NCBI RefSeq assembly: GCF_014174395.1
Contig: NZ_JABEQD010000001.1
Location: forward strand, 62,001-126,000
DNA length: 64,000 nt
Direction: 5' to 3'
DNA from: Gluconacetobacter aggeris
GTDB taxonomy: Bacteria > Pseudomonadota > Alphaproteobacteria > Acetobacterales > Acetobacteraceae
The notes beneath the pieces were generated by a model. It saw nothing but the letters and a program-made list of their open reading frames with translations, made no database searches and was not told where the DNA came from. Below, one piece after another: positions 1 to 9,708 of this stretch. Positions within the stretch are counted from its first letter, which is position 1. Every line of letters begins with the position of its first letter. The position numbers and the translations under genes were made by a program.

Positions 1-1406
1 CGCCCCGGGAAGGAGAGATAGGCCCCGTCGGCGGCCGACGCGCCCTCGGGGATCACCCACAGCCGTTCCAGCCCCATCACATGGTCGATGCGCACGCCGC
101 CCTGGCGCGTGAGCGTGGCGCGCAGCGTGTCGATGAAGGCGCGGTAGCCGTGGGCGCGCAACGCGCCGGGGGAGAAAGTGGTCAGCCCCCAATTCTGTCC
201 CAGCGGGCCCAGCGGGTCCGGCGGCGCGCCGACCGAGCCGCCGATCAGGAAATCATCCTGGTTGGCCCAGCACTGGCTGCCGGCCGGATCGGTACCGACC
301 GCCAGGTCCGCGATCAGGCCGATGCGCATGCCGCCGTCGCGCGCCGCCTGGCCCGCGCCGTGCAGGCCGCGCGCCGCCAGCCATTGCAGGAACAGGTGGA
401 AGCAGACGTCGTGATGGCGTTCCTCGGCGAAGCGCGCGACCTCGGGGCTGGCGGGATCGCGCAGCGCGGTGGGCCAGGCGCGCCAGTTGCCGCCGCGCGG
501 GCCGCGGCCGAGCTGATGCGCCTGCAACGCCTCGAACACCGCGTGGCAATGCAGCGCGCGGCCATGGGCGGCGACGAAGGCCGTCAGTTCGGCCGGCGGC
601 GCAGGGCGGATGACATCGTCATACAGGCCGCGCAGCATGCGCAGCCGCAGCTCGGCCGCCTGCGGCCAGTCGATCAGCGGCGCGTCTTCCAGCGCCCGCG
701 CGGCCTGTGGCGAGATGCGCAGCCGGCGCATCGTCGCCCCGATATCGTGCGTGGAAAACCAGCTTCGCATATCGGCGAGCAGCACGTTCAGGAACAGCCG
801 GCTGGAAGGAGAATAGGGGCTGAACTGCGCGGGCCGGGCGCTGAACATGGCATGGACCGGGCTGATGGCCAGCGCGTCGGCGCCGGCCGCGGCGGCCTGG
901 CGCGCCAGATCGGCCAGGGCCCCGAAATGGCCGATCCCGGCATCATGCCGCGCGCGCAGGGCGTGGAGCTGCACCGACAGCCCCCAGCCGCGCGCGCCGC
1001 CCGTGGCGTCGGCCACCGTGCGGCAGCGGGCCGGCGCGATGGCCAGCACCGTGCGCCTTCCCGCGATTTCCAGCCTGTGATAGCCGAGATCCGAAATGGC
1101 GGGCAGCCTCGGGCAGCCGTCGCGCGCGTGGCCGGCCTGGCCCGTGATGACGCTGCCATCCTCGCATTCCAGCCGGAAGGCCAGCCGTTCGGACGACGGA
1201 CGCAGCGGCAGCACCGTGGCCACGCCCGCCTGCCCCACCACCATCGGCGGCAGCGCATCGTCCTCCAGCCTCGCCCCGTCTTCCAGCACGCGCAGCAGGC
1301 CGCGCAGCGTATCGGCCCCGACACGGTGCGAAACGCCGGCGGCATCGCGCCATGCGGTGGCCAGCCCGGCCTTGCGTGCCCGCATGCGCAGGCTGCGGTC
1401 ATTCAT
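1..1406 (-). CDS. malQ: 4-alpha-glucanotransferase (amylomaltase), 3' end off window
   Basis: Transfers alpha-1,4-glucan segments between maltooligosaccharides in the cytoplasm (GH77). The reading frame opens with MNDRSLRMRARKAG at 1406 and continues past base 1, so about 468 residues of the N-terminal part are visible. Family landmarks are FSPYSPSSRLFLN near residue 200, the GQNWG stretch, and RIDHVMGLERLWVIPEG near residue 445, where the conserved Asp of RIDH is the GH77 nucleophile. The N-terminal 150 residues form the extra domain typical of E. coli-type MalQ. Its ATG overlaps the treZ stop codon by 8 bases (ATGAATGA), so it is translationally coupled as the fifth gene of the glgA-glgB-glgX-treZ-malQ operon. 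A treY gene would be expected beyond the edge, but that is inference. Confidence 0.9.
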   Translation of the reverse strand, partial: MNDRSLRMRARKAGLATAWRDAAGVSHRVGADTLRGLLRVLEDGARLEDDALPPMVVGQAGVATVLPLRPSSERLAFRLECEDGSVITGQAGHARDGCPRLPAISDLGYHRLEIAGRRTVLAIAPARCRTVADATGGARGWGLSVQLHALRARHDAGIGHFGALADLARQAAAAGADALAISPVHAMFSARPAQFSPYSPSSRLFLNVLLADMRSWFSTHDIGATMRRLRISPQAARALEDAPLIDWPQAAELRLRMLRGLYDDVIRPAPPAELTAFVAAHGRALHCHAVFEALQAHQLGRGPRGGNWRAWPTALRDPASPEVARFAEERHHDVCFHLFLQWLAARGLHGAGQAARDGGMRIGLIADLAVGTDPAGSQCWANQDDFLIGGSVGAPPDPLGPLGQNWGLTTFSPGALRAHGYRAFIDTLRATLTRQGGVRIDHVMGLERLWVIPEGASAADGAYLSFPG

Positions 1407-3192
1407 GGGCAGCTCCCGCAGGCGGCCGGGGCTCGGCCAGGTGGACGACCACGCCATGCGACGGCAGGGGCCCCTGCCCGCCCGGCTGCGGCGGGTCCTG
1501 GTACAGGATCGGGCCGGCCACCCAGTCCGGCAGGTCGACCGCATCCGGCCCGAGATTGAGGCCGATCGACAGGATCGCCCCGTCGCCCATCCGCCAGCGC
1601 GCGGCCACCGCGCCCGGCCCCACGACCCGCGCGCCCAGGGCCCGGGCGCCGGGCAGGCGCGGCGTGATGCGGGCGTGGCGCAGGCGCAGCAGCGTGGCGA
1701 AGAAACCCTGCCATGCCCGCCCCTCGGCTGAGCCTGCCTCGTCGGCCAGGGGGACCGACGCGGCAAAGGTGTCGGGGTGGTTGGGATCGGGGATCGTCTC
1801 GCGCCGGGCCGGGTCGCTGAAATGCGCGAAGGCGGCGAATTCGCGCCTTCGGCCGTCGCGCACGATATCGCCCAGGATGGGCGGATGGCTGGTGAAATAG
1901 AGGAACGGCCGGCGCGAGCCCCATTCCTCGCCCATGAACAGCATCGGGATCTGCGGCGACAGCAGCAGCAGCCCGTAGGCGGCGCGCAGCGCCTGCGGCG
2001 GGGCCAGCACCGTCAGCCGCTCGCCCATCGCGCGATTGCCGACCTGGTCGTGATTCTGCAGGAACAGGATGAAGGCGCTGGGTGGCAGGCCGCCCGTTTC
2101 CATGCCGCGCGGGCGGCCGAGGGTGGGAAACAGCTCGCCCTGGAAGGCGAAGCCCTCGCCCAGCACGCGCGCCAGGCGCCCGGTGGGGTCGGTGGCGAAA
2201 TTGGCGTAATAGCCCTCGTCCTCGCCGGTCAGCAGCACGTGCAGGGCGTTGTGCCCGTCATCGTTCCATTGCGCGTCGAACCCCGAGCGCAGCAGGCCGG
2301 AATCGTTGTTCTCGTTCTCCAGGATCAGATGCACGTGGCGGCCGGGCTCGGTCCGGGCGCGGACATGGGCCGCCAGCTCGACCAGCCAGTCGCGCTCGCC
2401 GATGGCCTGCACCGCGTCCAGGCGAAGCCCGTCGAACCGGTATTCCATCAGCCAGTACAAGGCATTTTCGGTAAAATAGGCCTGCACGGCCGGCTGGCGG
2501 AAATCGATGGCGTCGCCCCAGGGGGTCTGCGGGCCGCCATGGAAGAACGGGGCGGCGTAGGCGGGGAGGAAATTCCCTTCCGGCCCGAAATGATTGTAGA
2601 CGACATCGAGAAAGATCATCATGCCCAGCGCGTGGGCGTGGTCGACCAGCGCCTTGAGGTCGTCGGGCGTGCCGTAGGCGGATTCCGGCGCGTAGGGCAG
2701 CACGCCGTCATAGCCCCAGTTGCGGCCGCCGGGGAATTCGGACAGCGGCATCAGTTCGACGGCCGTGACTCCCAGTGCCGCCAGCCGGGCAAGCCGGTCG
2801 CGCACGCCGCGAAACCCGCCGGCCGCGCCGACATGGATTTCGTAGATGACGGCCTGTTCCCACGGCAGGCCCCGCCATTCGTTTTCCTGCCAGTCATAGG
2901 CGCGGGGGTCGACCACCTGGCTGGGGCCCGACACGTCGCGCGGCTGGGCGCGCGAGGCCGGGTCGGGCACCGCCAGATGCGGGGCAACCCGGTAGCGATA
3001 GAGCGCGCCGGCACCACAGGGGGCCGTGACCTCGAACCAGCCATGGGGATGGCGCTCCATCGGTACCGGGGCCTGCCCCTCGATCTCGACCGCGACCGAG
3101 GAACTGGACGGTGCCCAGAGGCGAAAGCGCGTCTGGTGCGGCGCGACCAGGGTGGCGCCGAAACTGCAGGCGAAAGCATGGGTCTTACGCAT
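1399..3192 (-). CDS. treZ: Malto-oligosyltrehalose trehalohydrolase
   Basis: Releases trehalose from maltooligosyl-trehalose (GH13, EC 3.2.1.141), the second step of the TreY/TreZ route from glycogen to trehalose. The protein of about 597 residues has an N-terminal CBM48-like domain (RFRLWAPSSSSVAVEIEG), then barrel motifs DVVYNHFGPEGNF, FDGLRLDAVQAI (nucleophile Asp) and LILENEN (acid Glu region). NHDQVGNRAMGERL and PMLFMGEEWG separate TreZ from branching enzymes. I start at 3192 (MRKTHAF) because that ATG overlaps the glgX stop by 8 bases, exactly as malQ overlaps treZ; a longer frame exists upstream but would lie inside glgX. TreY, which makes the substrate, is not in the window. Confidence 0.9.
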   Translation of the reverse strand: MRKTHAFACSFGATLVAPHQTRFRLWAPSSSSVAVEIEGQAPVPMERHPHGWFEVTAPCGAGALYRYRVAPHLAVPDPASRAQPRDVSGPSQVVDPRAYDWQENEWRGLPWEQAVIYEIHVGAAGGFRGVRDRLARLAALGVTAVELMPLSEFPGGRNWGYDGVLPYAPESAYGTPDDLKALVDHAHALGMMIFLDVVYNHFGPEGNFLPAYAAPFFHGGPQTPWGDAIDFRQPAVQAYFTENALYWLMEYRFDGLRLDAVQAIGERDWLVELAAHVRARTEPGRHVHLILENENNDSGLLRSGFDAQWNDDGHNALHVLLTGEDEGYYANFATDPTGRLARVLGEGFAFQGELFPTLGRPRGMETGGLPPSAFILFLQNHDQVGNRAMGERLTVLAPPQALRAAYGLLLLSPQIPMLFMGEEWGSRRPFLYFTSHPPILGDIVRDGRRREFAAFAHFSDPARRETIPDPNHPDTFAASVPLADEAGSAEGRAWQGFFATLLRLRHARITPRLPGARALGARVVGPGAVAARWRMGDGAILSIGLNLGPDAVDLPDWVAGPILYQDPPQPGGQGPLPSHGVVVHLAEPRPPAGAAHE

Positions 3193-5314
3193 CGACCGTT
3201 CCCTTTGCATGCCGTGCGTCGGGGGTGAAGCCGAGCAGCACGACGCCGTGGGCGCCAACCGTCCAGCGTGCCAGCCTGTCCGCGACCGAGCCGGTCCGGG
3301 CCGGGTCGGCGCTGTCGAGCAGCAGCGTCCATTCGCCCGGAATCGGCGGCAGGGTGCAGTCCGCGTCCGCGTCGCCCGCGTTCATGATCAGGTAGGTGGT
3401 ATCGGTGACGCCGGAATCATCGGTACAGGAGCGCAAAAGGCCCAAGATTCTGCCGTGCTCGTCATTCCAGGCGTCGGACGTCATCGGATGGCCCTCGGGA
3501 TCGTACCAGGCGATGTCGAGCAGGCCGGCGGGGGTTTCGCGCTTGCCGTACAGGAAGCTGCGCCAGCGGACGGACGGGTGGGCGGCGCGCAGGGCCGCCA
3601 GCCGGGCGACATAGGCGGTCATCGCCTGCCCGGCGGGCGAGGCGGCCAGCGGCCAGTCCAGCCAGGTGACGGGGTTGTCCTGGCAGTAGGCATTGTTGTT
3701 GCCGCCCTGGGTCTGGCCGAATTCGTCGCCCGCCAGCAGCATCGGCGTACCCTGCGAGAGGAACAGGGTGGCCAGCATGGCCCGCCGCACCCGGGCGCGC
3801 ACCGCCAGGATCGCCGGATCGTCGGTCGGGCCTTCCACCCCCCAGTTGCGGCCGAGATTGTCGGAATGGCCGTCCTGCCCGCCCTCGCCATTGGCATCGT
3901 TATGCTTGCGGTCGTAGCTGACCAGGTCCATCAGCGTGAAACCGTCATGCGAGGTCACGAAATTGACCGATGCCCACGGGCGCCGTCCGCGCCGGTCGAA
4001 CACATCGGCCGAGCCGGCGAGCCGTGCCGCCAGGTCGCCGCGCGTCAGCGCATCGCCGCGCCAGAAGCGCCGCACCGTGTCGCGGTAGCGGTCGTTCCAT
4101 TCGGCGAAGCCGGGCGGATGGTTGCCGAGCTGGTAGCCGCCGGGCCCCGGGTCCCACGGTTCGGCGATCAGCTTGAGCGTGGACAGGACCGGGTCCTGGC
4201 GCAGCACGTCGAAGAAGCCGCAGAACGGGTCGAACCCGTAGCTCTCGCGCCCCAGGGTGGAGCAGAGATCGAAGCGGAACCCGTCGATATGGAAATCGAC
4301 CGCCCAGTGGCGCAGCGAATCCATGACCATCTGCAGCACGCGCGGGTGCGACAGGTTGAGCGTGTTGCCGCAGCCGGTATCGTTGATCAGGTGGCGCTCG
4401 TCCTCTGGCACCAGCCGGTAATAGACGGCATTGTCCAGCCCGCGATAGCACAGGGTCGGGCCGAGTTCGCTGCCCTCGCACGTATGGTTGTAGACCACGT
4501 CGAGGATCACCTCGATCCCGGCCGCGTGCAGGCGGCGGATGGCGGTGCGGATTTCGTGCGGCGAGCCGTCGGCCAGGTAGCCGGTCTGGGGCGCGAAGAA
4601 GGCCAGCGTGTTGTAGCCCCAGTAATTGGTCAGCCCGCGTTCGACCAGGAACCGGTCCTTGAGGAAGGCCTGGACCGGCATCAGTTCCAGCGTGGTGACG
4701 CCCAGATGCAGCAGATGGTCGACCAGGCGCGGGTCGGACAGGGCGCGGAAGGTGCCGCGTTCCACCGGCATCAGGTCGTTGCGGCGCATCGACAGGCCGC
4801 GCACATGCGCTTCCATGATCACGGTGCGGTCCCACGGCACGCGGGGCAGGCGGTCCTCGCCCCAGTTGAAGGCGTCGTTGGTGACCACGCTCTTGGGCAT
4901 GGCGGGGGCGCTGTCGCGCCGGTCGATCGACAGGTCGCCGCGCGGCGAGTTGACGCGATAGCCGAACAGCGCGTCCGACCAGGTCAGGGTGCCATGCAGC
5001 GCGCGGGCATAGGGATCGACCAGCAGCTTGTGCGGGTTGAAGCGGTGGCCGCGCAGCGGCTCGTAGGGGCCGTAGGCGCGATAGCCGTAGAGCAGGCCCG
5101 GCCGCGCGTCGGGCAGGTAGCCGTGCCAGACCTCATCGGTGCGTTCGGGCAGGTCGAACCGCGCGACCTCGCGCCTGCCCGAGTGATCGAACACGCACAG
5201 GTCGATGCGGTGGGCGTTGGCCGAGAAGACCGCGAAATTGACGCCCAGCCCGTCCCAGGTGGCGCCCAGGGGCGCGGGCGCGCCGCGCATCAGCCGGGCG
5301 GGAAAGCGCATCAT
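3185..5314 (-). CDS. glgX: Glycogen debranching enzyme
   Basis: Hydrolyses alpha-1,6 branches of glycogen or limit dextrins (GH13_11), feeding linear maltooligosaccharides to TreY/TreZ and MalQ. About 709 residues: N-terminal CBM48 (GATWDGLGVNFAVFSANAHRI), then GVTTLELMPVQAF, ILDVVYNHTCEGSE, HIDGFRFDLCSTLGRE with the nucleophile Asp, LIAEPWDPGPGGYQLG with the general acid Glu, and NFVTSHDGFTLMDLVSY. These are classic isoamylase/GlgX signatures. The frame stays open to 5416, but the extra N-terminus (MPALRCSWPS...) is translated from a dispersed repeat, so I place the start at MMRFPARLMRG (5314). It is followed by treZ with an 8-base overlap. Confidence 0.92.
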   Translation of the reverse strand: MMRFPARLMRGAPAPLGATWDGLGVNFAVFSANAHRIDLCVFDHSGRREVARFDLPERTDEVWHGYLPDARPGLLYGYRAYGPYEPLRGHRFNPHKLLVDPYARALHGTLTWSDALFGYRVNSPRGDLSIDRRDSAPAMPKSVVTNDAFNWGEDRLPRVPWDRTVIMEAHVRGLSMRRNDLMPVERGTFRALSDPRLVDHLLHLGVTTLELMPVQAFLKDRFLVERGLTNYWGYNTLAFFAPQTGYLADGSPHEIRTAIRRLHAAGIEVILDVVYNHTCEGSELGPTLCYRGLDNAVYYRLVPEDERHLINDTGCGNTLNLSHPRVLQMVMDSLRHWAVDFHIDGFRFDLCSTLGRESYGFDPFCGFFDVLRQDPVLSTLKLIAEPWDPGPGGYQLGNHPPGFAEWNDRYRDTVRRFWRGDALTRGDLAARLAGSADVFDRRGRRPWASVNFVTSHDGFTLMDLVSYDRKHNDANGEGGQDGHSDNLGRNWGVEGPTDDPAILAVRARVRRAMLATLFLSQGTPMLLAGDEFGQTQGGNNNAYCQDNPVTWLDWPLAASPAGQAMTAYVARLAALRAAHPSVRWRSFLYGKRETPAGLLDIAWYDPEGHPMTSDAWNDEHGRILGLLRSCTDDSGVTDTTYLIMNAGDADADCTLPPIPGEWTLLLDSADPARTGSVADRLARWTVGAHGVVLLGFTPDARHAKGTVDA

Positions 5315-5331
5315 CGGCCGGACCCTGTCTG

Positions 5332-5459
5332 AGAGCCTGACCGAAAATGCGCGTGTGTGTTGCCGGGCATCGGAGCGGAGCGGCCTTGATGGCCATGAGC
5401 ACCGAAGCGCAGGCAACGCGCGCTGGATCGCCGCCAGCGCGCATTTTCGGTCAGGCTCT
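5332..5459. repeat. Dispersed palindrome-ended repeat, copy 1 (128 bp)
   Basis: Lies between glgB and glgX. Its ends are a perfect 22-bp inverted repeat: the left arm starts AGAGCCTGACCGAAAATGCG and the right arm ends with the complement, TCAGGCTCT. The interior from about 5365 to 5437 is near-identical to the interior of the copy at 13617-13782. It contains no transposase and no clear target duplication is seen. Being inside an operon, its transcript could fold into a long hairpin and affect glgX expression. Confidence 0.85.
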
Positions 5460-5473
5460 GAACATGCACGGGC

Positions 5474-7681
5474 TTACTCCGGCGAGAGGTACAGGACCGC
5501 GAGGGGCGGCAGGATGAGGACGCAGGAATGGTCGTAGCCATGGGCGGCTTCGGGCTCGGCCTGGACGCCGCCGCCATTGCCCATGCCGGACCCCGCATAT
5601 TCGCCTCCGTCGGAATTGAGCAGTTCGCGCCAATATCCCCCATAGGGCACGCCCACGCGGTAGGCGGGGCGCGGCACCGGCGTCATGTTGCAGACCACGA
5701 GGACCGGGGCGGCGTCGGGCGCGCGGCGCAGCCAGACGAAGACGGCATTGTCGACATCGTCGCCGATCAGCCATTCGAACCCGTCGGACGTGCAGTCGGC
5801 GCGATGCAGGGCCGGCCGGGCGCGGTGCAGGCGGTTGAGGTCGCGGACCAGCGCCTGCATGCCGCGCCCTTCCGGCTGGTCCAGCCGGTACCATGCGACC
5901 TCGCCATCCGCGCGCCATTCGTACGGCTGGGCCAGTTCGCCGCCCATGAACAGCAGTTTCTTGCCCGGATGGCCCCACATGAAGGCGAAATAGGCGCGCA
6001 GCCCGGCATGTCTGCGCCAATCGTCGCCGGGCATGCGCTCCAGCAGGGAGCCCTTGCCGTGGACGACTTCGTCATGCGACAGCGGCAGGATGAACCGCTC
6101 GGAAAAAGCATAGTACAGGCCGAACATGATTTCGGAATGGTGGTAGCGGCGCCAGAGCGGGTCGCGCCCGATATAGGCCAGCGTGTCGTGCATCCAGCCC
6201 ATGTTCCATTTATAGGAAAAGCCCAGCCCCCCATCGGCCACCGGCCAACTGACGCCGGGCCAGGCCGTCGATTCCTCGGCGATCATCAGCGTGTGGGGAC
6301 AATGTTCGGCGATGATCGTGTTCAGGTCGCGCACGAAGGCGACGGCCTCCAGGTTCTCGCGGCCGCCATGGATGTTGGCCAGCCATTCGCCCTCGCGCCG
6401 GCTGTAGTCGCGATAGAGCATCGAGGCCACGGCATCGACCCGCAGCCCGTCGACATGGTAGCGGCGCAGCCAGGTCAGCGCGCTGCCGATCAGGAAGCCC
6501 CGAATCTCGTTGCGTCCGAAATTGTAGATCAGCGTGTGCCAGTCGGGGTGGTAGCCCTCGCGCCGGTCCGCGTGCTCGTACAGGCATGAGCCGTCGAAAT
6601 GGGCCAGGCCGTGCGCGTCGGCGGGGAAATGGGCCGGCACCCAGTCCAGGATCACGCCCACCCCGGCCCGGTGGCAGGCATCGACGAAGGCGGCGAACTG
6701 CTGCGGCGCCCCGAAGCGGGCCGATGGCGCGTAGAGGCCCAGCGTCTGATACCCCCATGACCCGTCGAACGGATGCTCCATGACCGGCATCAGCTCGATA
6801 TGGGTGAATCCCATATCGACAACGTAGGGAATCAGCGTCCGTTCCAGATCGTCCCAGCGCAGGATGCCGTGCGGGTCGCCCGCCGGGCGGCGCCAGGAGG
6901 CCAGGTGTACCTCGTAGATCGCCATCGGCGCGGTAACGTCGTGCCGGCCGGCGCGGCCCTGCATCCAGTCCTCGTCGGTCCAGGCGAAGGGGGTGGTGTC
7001 CGCCACCACCGAGGCGTTGGCCGGCGGCTGTTCCGCCGCCAGGGCATACGGGTCGGCCTTGGGGGGCAGCAGCCGGTGTTCGGCGTCGATGATTTCGTAT
7101 TTATAGCGCTCGCCCGGGCCGATGCGGGGAATGAACAATTCCCAGATTCCGGCCGCGTGGCGCAGGCGCATGGGGTGGCGGCGGCCGTCCCAGACATTGA
7201 AATCGCCGATCACCGACACCCGGAAGGCGTTGGGCGCCCACACCGCGAAGCGCACGCCGGCCACGCCGTCGACCACCATCGGCTGGGCGCCCATCACCCG
7301 GTCGAGGTCGCGATGCTGGCCCTGGGCGAACAGGTGCAGGTCCAGATCGCCCAGCAGCAGGCCGAAGGAATAGGGATCTTCGGTTTCCTCCCACCCGTCG
7401 GCCCAGCCGATCTTGAGCCGGTAGCGGGCGCCGGCGGGCACGGTGCCGACATACAGGCCGCGTTCGTCCACCCGGCGCATGGCGCGCTCGATCGGGGCCG
7501 AGCGCGGGCGCTGGACCACCAGCCGCACCGCCCGCGCGTCGGGACAGAAGGCGCGCACGATGTCGGAACGGCCGTGCGCCTGGCGGCCGAGGATGGCGAA
7601 CGGGTCGGGGCAGGTGCCCCGCAGGAGGTCTTCGGTCCCGGGGGGAAGGAAAAAGGCACTGTCGTTCGAGGCAACGTTCAT
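5474..7681 (-). CDS. glgB: 1,4-alpha-glucan branching enzyme
   Basis: Introduces alpha-1,6 branches into glycogen (GH13_9, EC 2.4.1.18). The 735 residues match the usual GlgB length: N1 domain, then CBM48 ([21 protein letters not shown] near 150), then the barrel with [47 protein letters not shown] (nucleophile Asp), [14 protein letters not shown] (acid Glu) and [22 protein letters not shown] (transition-state His/Asp), and a C-terminal beta domain. The start [20 protein letters not shown] at 7681 matches the family N-terminus. It is the second gene of the operon, 87 bp after glgA; a hairpin sits in that gap. Confidence 0.94.
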   Translation of the reverse strand: MNVASNDSAFFLPPGTEDLLRGTCPDPFAILGRQAHGRSDIVRAFCPDARAVRLVVQRPRSAPIERAMRRVDERGLYVGTVPAGARYRLKIGWADGWEETEDPYSFGLLLGDLDLHLFAQGQHRDLDRVMGAQPMVVDGVAGVRFAVWAPNAFRVSVIGDFNVWDGRRHPMRLRHAAGIWELFIPRIGPGERYKYEIIDAEHRLLPPKADPYALAAEQPPANASVVADTTPFAWTDEDWMQGRAGRHDVTAPMAIYEVHLASWRRPAGDPHGILRWDDLERTLIPYVVDMGFTHIELMPVMEHPFDGSWGYQTLGLYAPSARFGAPQQFAAFVDACHRAGVGVILDWVPAHFPADAHGLAHFDGSCLYEHADRREGYHPDWHTLIYNFGRNEIRGFLIGSALTWLRRYHVDGLRVDAVASMLYRDYSRREGEWLANIHGGRENLEAVAFVRDLNTIIAEHCPHTLMIAEESTAWPGVSWPVADGGLGFSYKWNMGWMHDTLAYIGRDPLWRRYHHSEIMFGLYYAFSERFILPLSHDEVVHGKGSLLERMPGDDWRRHAGLRAYFAFMWGHPGKKLLFMGGELAQPYEWRADGEVAWYRLDQPEGRGMQALVRDLNRLHRARPALHRADCTSDGFEWLIGDDVDNAVFVWLRRAPDAAPVLVVCNMTPVPRPAYRVGVPYGGYWRELLNSDGGEYAGSGMGNGGGVQAEPEAAHGYDHSCVLILPPLAVLYLSPE

Positions 7682-7734
7682 GAGGCGGGATTCCGGCGGG
7701 CAGGAATGCAGGCGGAGACGGGCGGACGAACGGG

Positions 7735-7835
7735 CGGGCCGCCTGTCAGGCGGCCCGGCGCCGCGTCGTCAGCCAGGCCGGCCGAACGGGTCGTTGGCGC
7801 GGACCCGCCCGCGCCTGGCCGCCTGACAGGCGGCC
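7735..7835. repeat. Twin copies of a GC-rich hairpin at the glgA 3' end
   Basis: 7735-7757 is a perfect hairpin of 11-bp arms around one T (CGGGCCGCCTG-T-CAGGCGGCCCG). 7817-7835 repeats its core (GGCCGCCTG-A-CAGGCGGCC). The first copy is in the glgA-glgB gap and the second inside the last codons of glgA. They look like a short REP-type palindrome pair. The coding copy contributes part of an unusual C-terminal tail on GlgA. Confidence 0.7.
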
Positions 7836-9409
7836 CGCACGCCCCGCGCGGACGGGACGACGCCGCCCGGCCCCGCCAGCGGCGTGCGACGCCGCACCGA
7901 CGAATTGTCGAATTCGGCCATGCCGATTTCCGGCCGGCCGAGGACCCGGCGGAACAGCCGTGCATATTCCTGCGCCTTGCGCCCCCAGGAGACGTCGTAG
8001 CGCGCGCCGTTGCGTTGCAGCCCCGCCCAGCGCGCCGGCTGCCGGTACAGGGTGGCGGCGCGGTGGATGGCGCCGGCCAGGGTCTCGCCATCGACCGGCG
8101 AGAACAGGAAGCCGGTCGCGACATCGCTGGCCATCGCGGCCTCGTTGGCGTCGATGATGGTATCGGCCAGGCCGCCGACGCGCGCCGCGATGGGCACGCA
8201 GCCATAGCGCACCGCGCAGAGCTGGGTCAGGCCGCAGGGCTCGAAGCGCGACGGCAGCAGCAGGCTGTCGGCCGAGGCCTGGATGCGGTGGCCCAACTGC
8301 TCGCTATAGCCGATATGGCAGGCCAGCCGGTCGGGATACTGGCGCGCCAGCCGGGCCAGCGCGCGTTCCATCGCCACATCGCCGCTGCCGACCACGACAA
8401 GCTGCGTGCGGTGGTCGAGGATGCGGGGCACGATATCGGCCAGGATATCCACCCCCTTCTGCCCCGTCAGGCGGCTGACCAGCCCCAGCAGGAAGACATC
8501 CGGGTCCTGCCGCAGGCCGAATTCCGCCTGGAAGGCCCGCTTGTTGGGCCGGCGGCCCACCACGTCGCCGACCTGATAGGGGAAGAGGACCGCCGGGTCG
8601 GTTTCGGGATTCCAGTCATTGGTGTCGATACCGTTCAGGATCCCCCTGAGCTGGTCCGCCCGGGTGCGCAGCAGCCCGTCCAGCCCCATGCCCCATTCGG
8701 GGGACTGGATTTCGCGCGCGTAGGTCGGCGAGACGGTGACGATGCGCGCGGCGAAGAGCAGGCCGGCCTTGAGGAAGCCGATTTCGCCGTAACATTCCAC
8801 CCCGTCGATCGTGAAAGCATGGGGTGGGAGGCCGAACCGTTCGAGATCCGCCACCGGGAAGCGGCCCTGGAAGGCCAGGTTGTGGATGGTCTGCACCACC
8901 GGCGCGGCCGGCTGGCCGTCATAATGCAGATAGGCCCCGGTGAGGCCGGCCTGCCAGTCATGCGCCATCACCAGGTCAGGGCGATACCCGCCTACATGCC
9001 CCTGGGCGATGCTGGCCGCGACGCGCGAGAGGCAGGCGAAGCGCACGCCGTTATCGGGCCAGTCGGTGCCGTCGGGCGCCAGATAGGGGTTGCCCTTGCG
9101 GCGGAACAGATGCGGACAATCGATGACCAGCAGGTGATGACCGGCGGCGTAGCCTTCCAGCAGCGCGATCTCGACGCCCGGCAGCGGCGTCATCGCGGCC
9201 ACGCGCACCGGGCCTTCCAGCGCGTCCAGCACCGCAGGGTAGCCGGGCAGCAGGGTCGTCACCAGCACGCCCTCGGTACGCAGCGCCGCCGGCAGCGAGC
9301 CCACCACGTCGCCCAGTCCCCCCGTCTTGACGAAGGGGAACATCTCGGATGCTACGGAGAGCACCCGGATCGGGCCCGACGGCTCCCGTTCCTGCTGGTG
9401 ACGGTTCAT
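7769..9409 (-). CDS. glgA: Glycogen synthase (ADP-glucose type)
   Basis: Elongates alpha-1,4-glucan from ADP-glucose (GT5). Landmarks in about 546 residues: the N-terminal KTGGLGDVVGSLP (ADP-glucose binding KTGGL), DLVMAHDWQAGLTGAYL, VQTIHNLAFQG, LNGIDTNDWNPETD, LVSRLTGQKGVDIL and the C-terminal SRFEPCGLTQL with the catalytic Glu. I start at MNRHQQEREPSG (9409); the frame is open further upstream but that part has no homology signal. The enzyme core should end near DVSWGRKAQEYARLFRRVLG; the last roughly 55 residues are Arg/Gly-rich, contain a hairpin repeat and are probably an acquired extension. First gene of the operon. No glgC (ADP-glucose pyrophosphorylase) is seen here. Confidence 0.92.
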   Translation of the reverse strand: MNRHQQEREPSGPIRVLSVASEMFPFVKTGGLGDVVGSLPAALRTEGVLVTTLLPGYPAVLDALEGPVRVAAMTPLPGVEIALLEGYAAGHHLLVIDCPHLFRRKGNPYLAPDGTDWPDNGVRFACLSRVAASIAQGHVGGYRPDLVMAHDWQAGLTGAYLHYDGQPAAPVVQTIHNLAFQGRFPVADLERFGLPPHAFTIDGVECYGEIGFLKAGLLFAARIVTVSPTYAREIQSPEWGMGLDGLLRTRADQLRGILNGIDTNDWNPETDPAVLFPYQVGDVVGRRPNKRAFQAEFGLRQDPDVFLLGLVSRLTGQKGVDILADIVPRILDHRTQLVVVGSGDVAMERALARLARQYPDRLACHIGYSEQLGHRIQASADSLLLPSRFEPCGLTQLCAVRYGCVPIAARVGGLADTIIDANEAAMASDVATGFLFSPVDGETLAGAIHRAATLYRQPARWAGLQRNGARYDVSWGRKAQEYARLFRRVLGRPEIGMAEFDNSSVRRRTPLAGPGGVVPSARGVRAACQAARRGRVRANDPFGRPG

Positions 9410-9508
9410 GCCACTACCCTTCTTGGTCAGGAGGAAAGGAAAACGCGCGAGCGCGGCGATTGCGGGCCCTTCAAAAAATCTAACGACGCCGGACGGCTGG
9501 AGAACCGT

Positions 9509-9526
9509 TATCACGTGAAAGTGATA
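9509..9526. promoter_or_regulatory. Inverted repeat upstream of glgA, possible operator
   Basis: TATCAC-GTGAAA-GTGATA, perfect 6-bp arms with a 6-bp spacer, 100 bp upstream of the glgA start and 183 bp upstream of the divergent MFS gene. It sits in the only intergenic space that can hold the operon promoter. The cognate regulator is unknown. Confidence 0.4.
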
Positions 9527-9708
9527 GTTTCGAAAGAGTCCTGCCAACTCGGTGCGAGATTCGAACTTGTGATGCGAACTTTTCGCGCCCGGCGCGATCG
9601 CGTGCGGCCGATCGGCCGGAGCGGTTCGCCCTGATCGCGCAGCCCCCCATGCCATCGGCGGCGGTTGCCGCTAGAACGGGGGAAAGCAATCAAGGACCCG
9701 CCCCGATC

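Noticed and set aside
5314-5416. N-terminal extension of GlgX (MPALRCSWPS...)
   Set aside because: It is translated from dispersed repeat copy 1; the same peptide appears from copy 2 at about 13.7 kb, so it belongs to the repeat and not to the enzyme.
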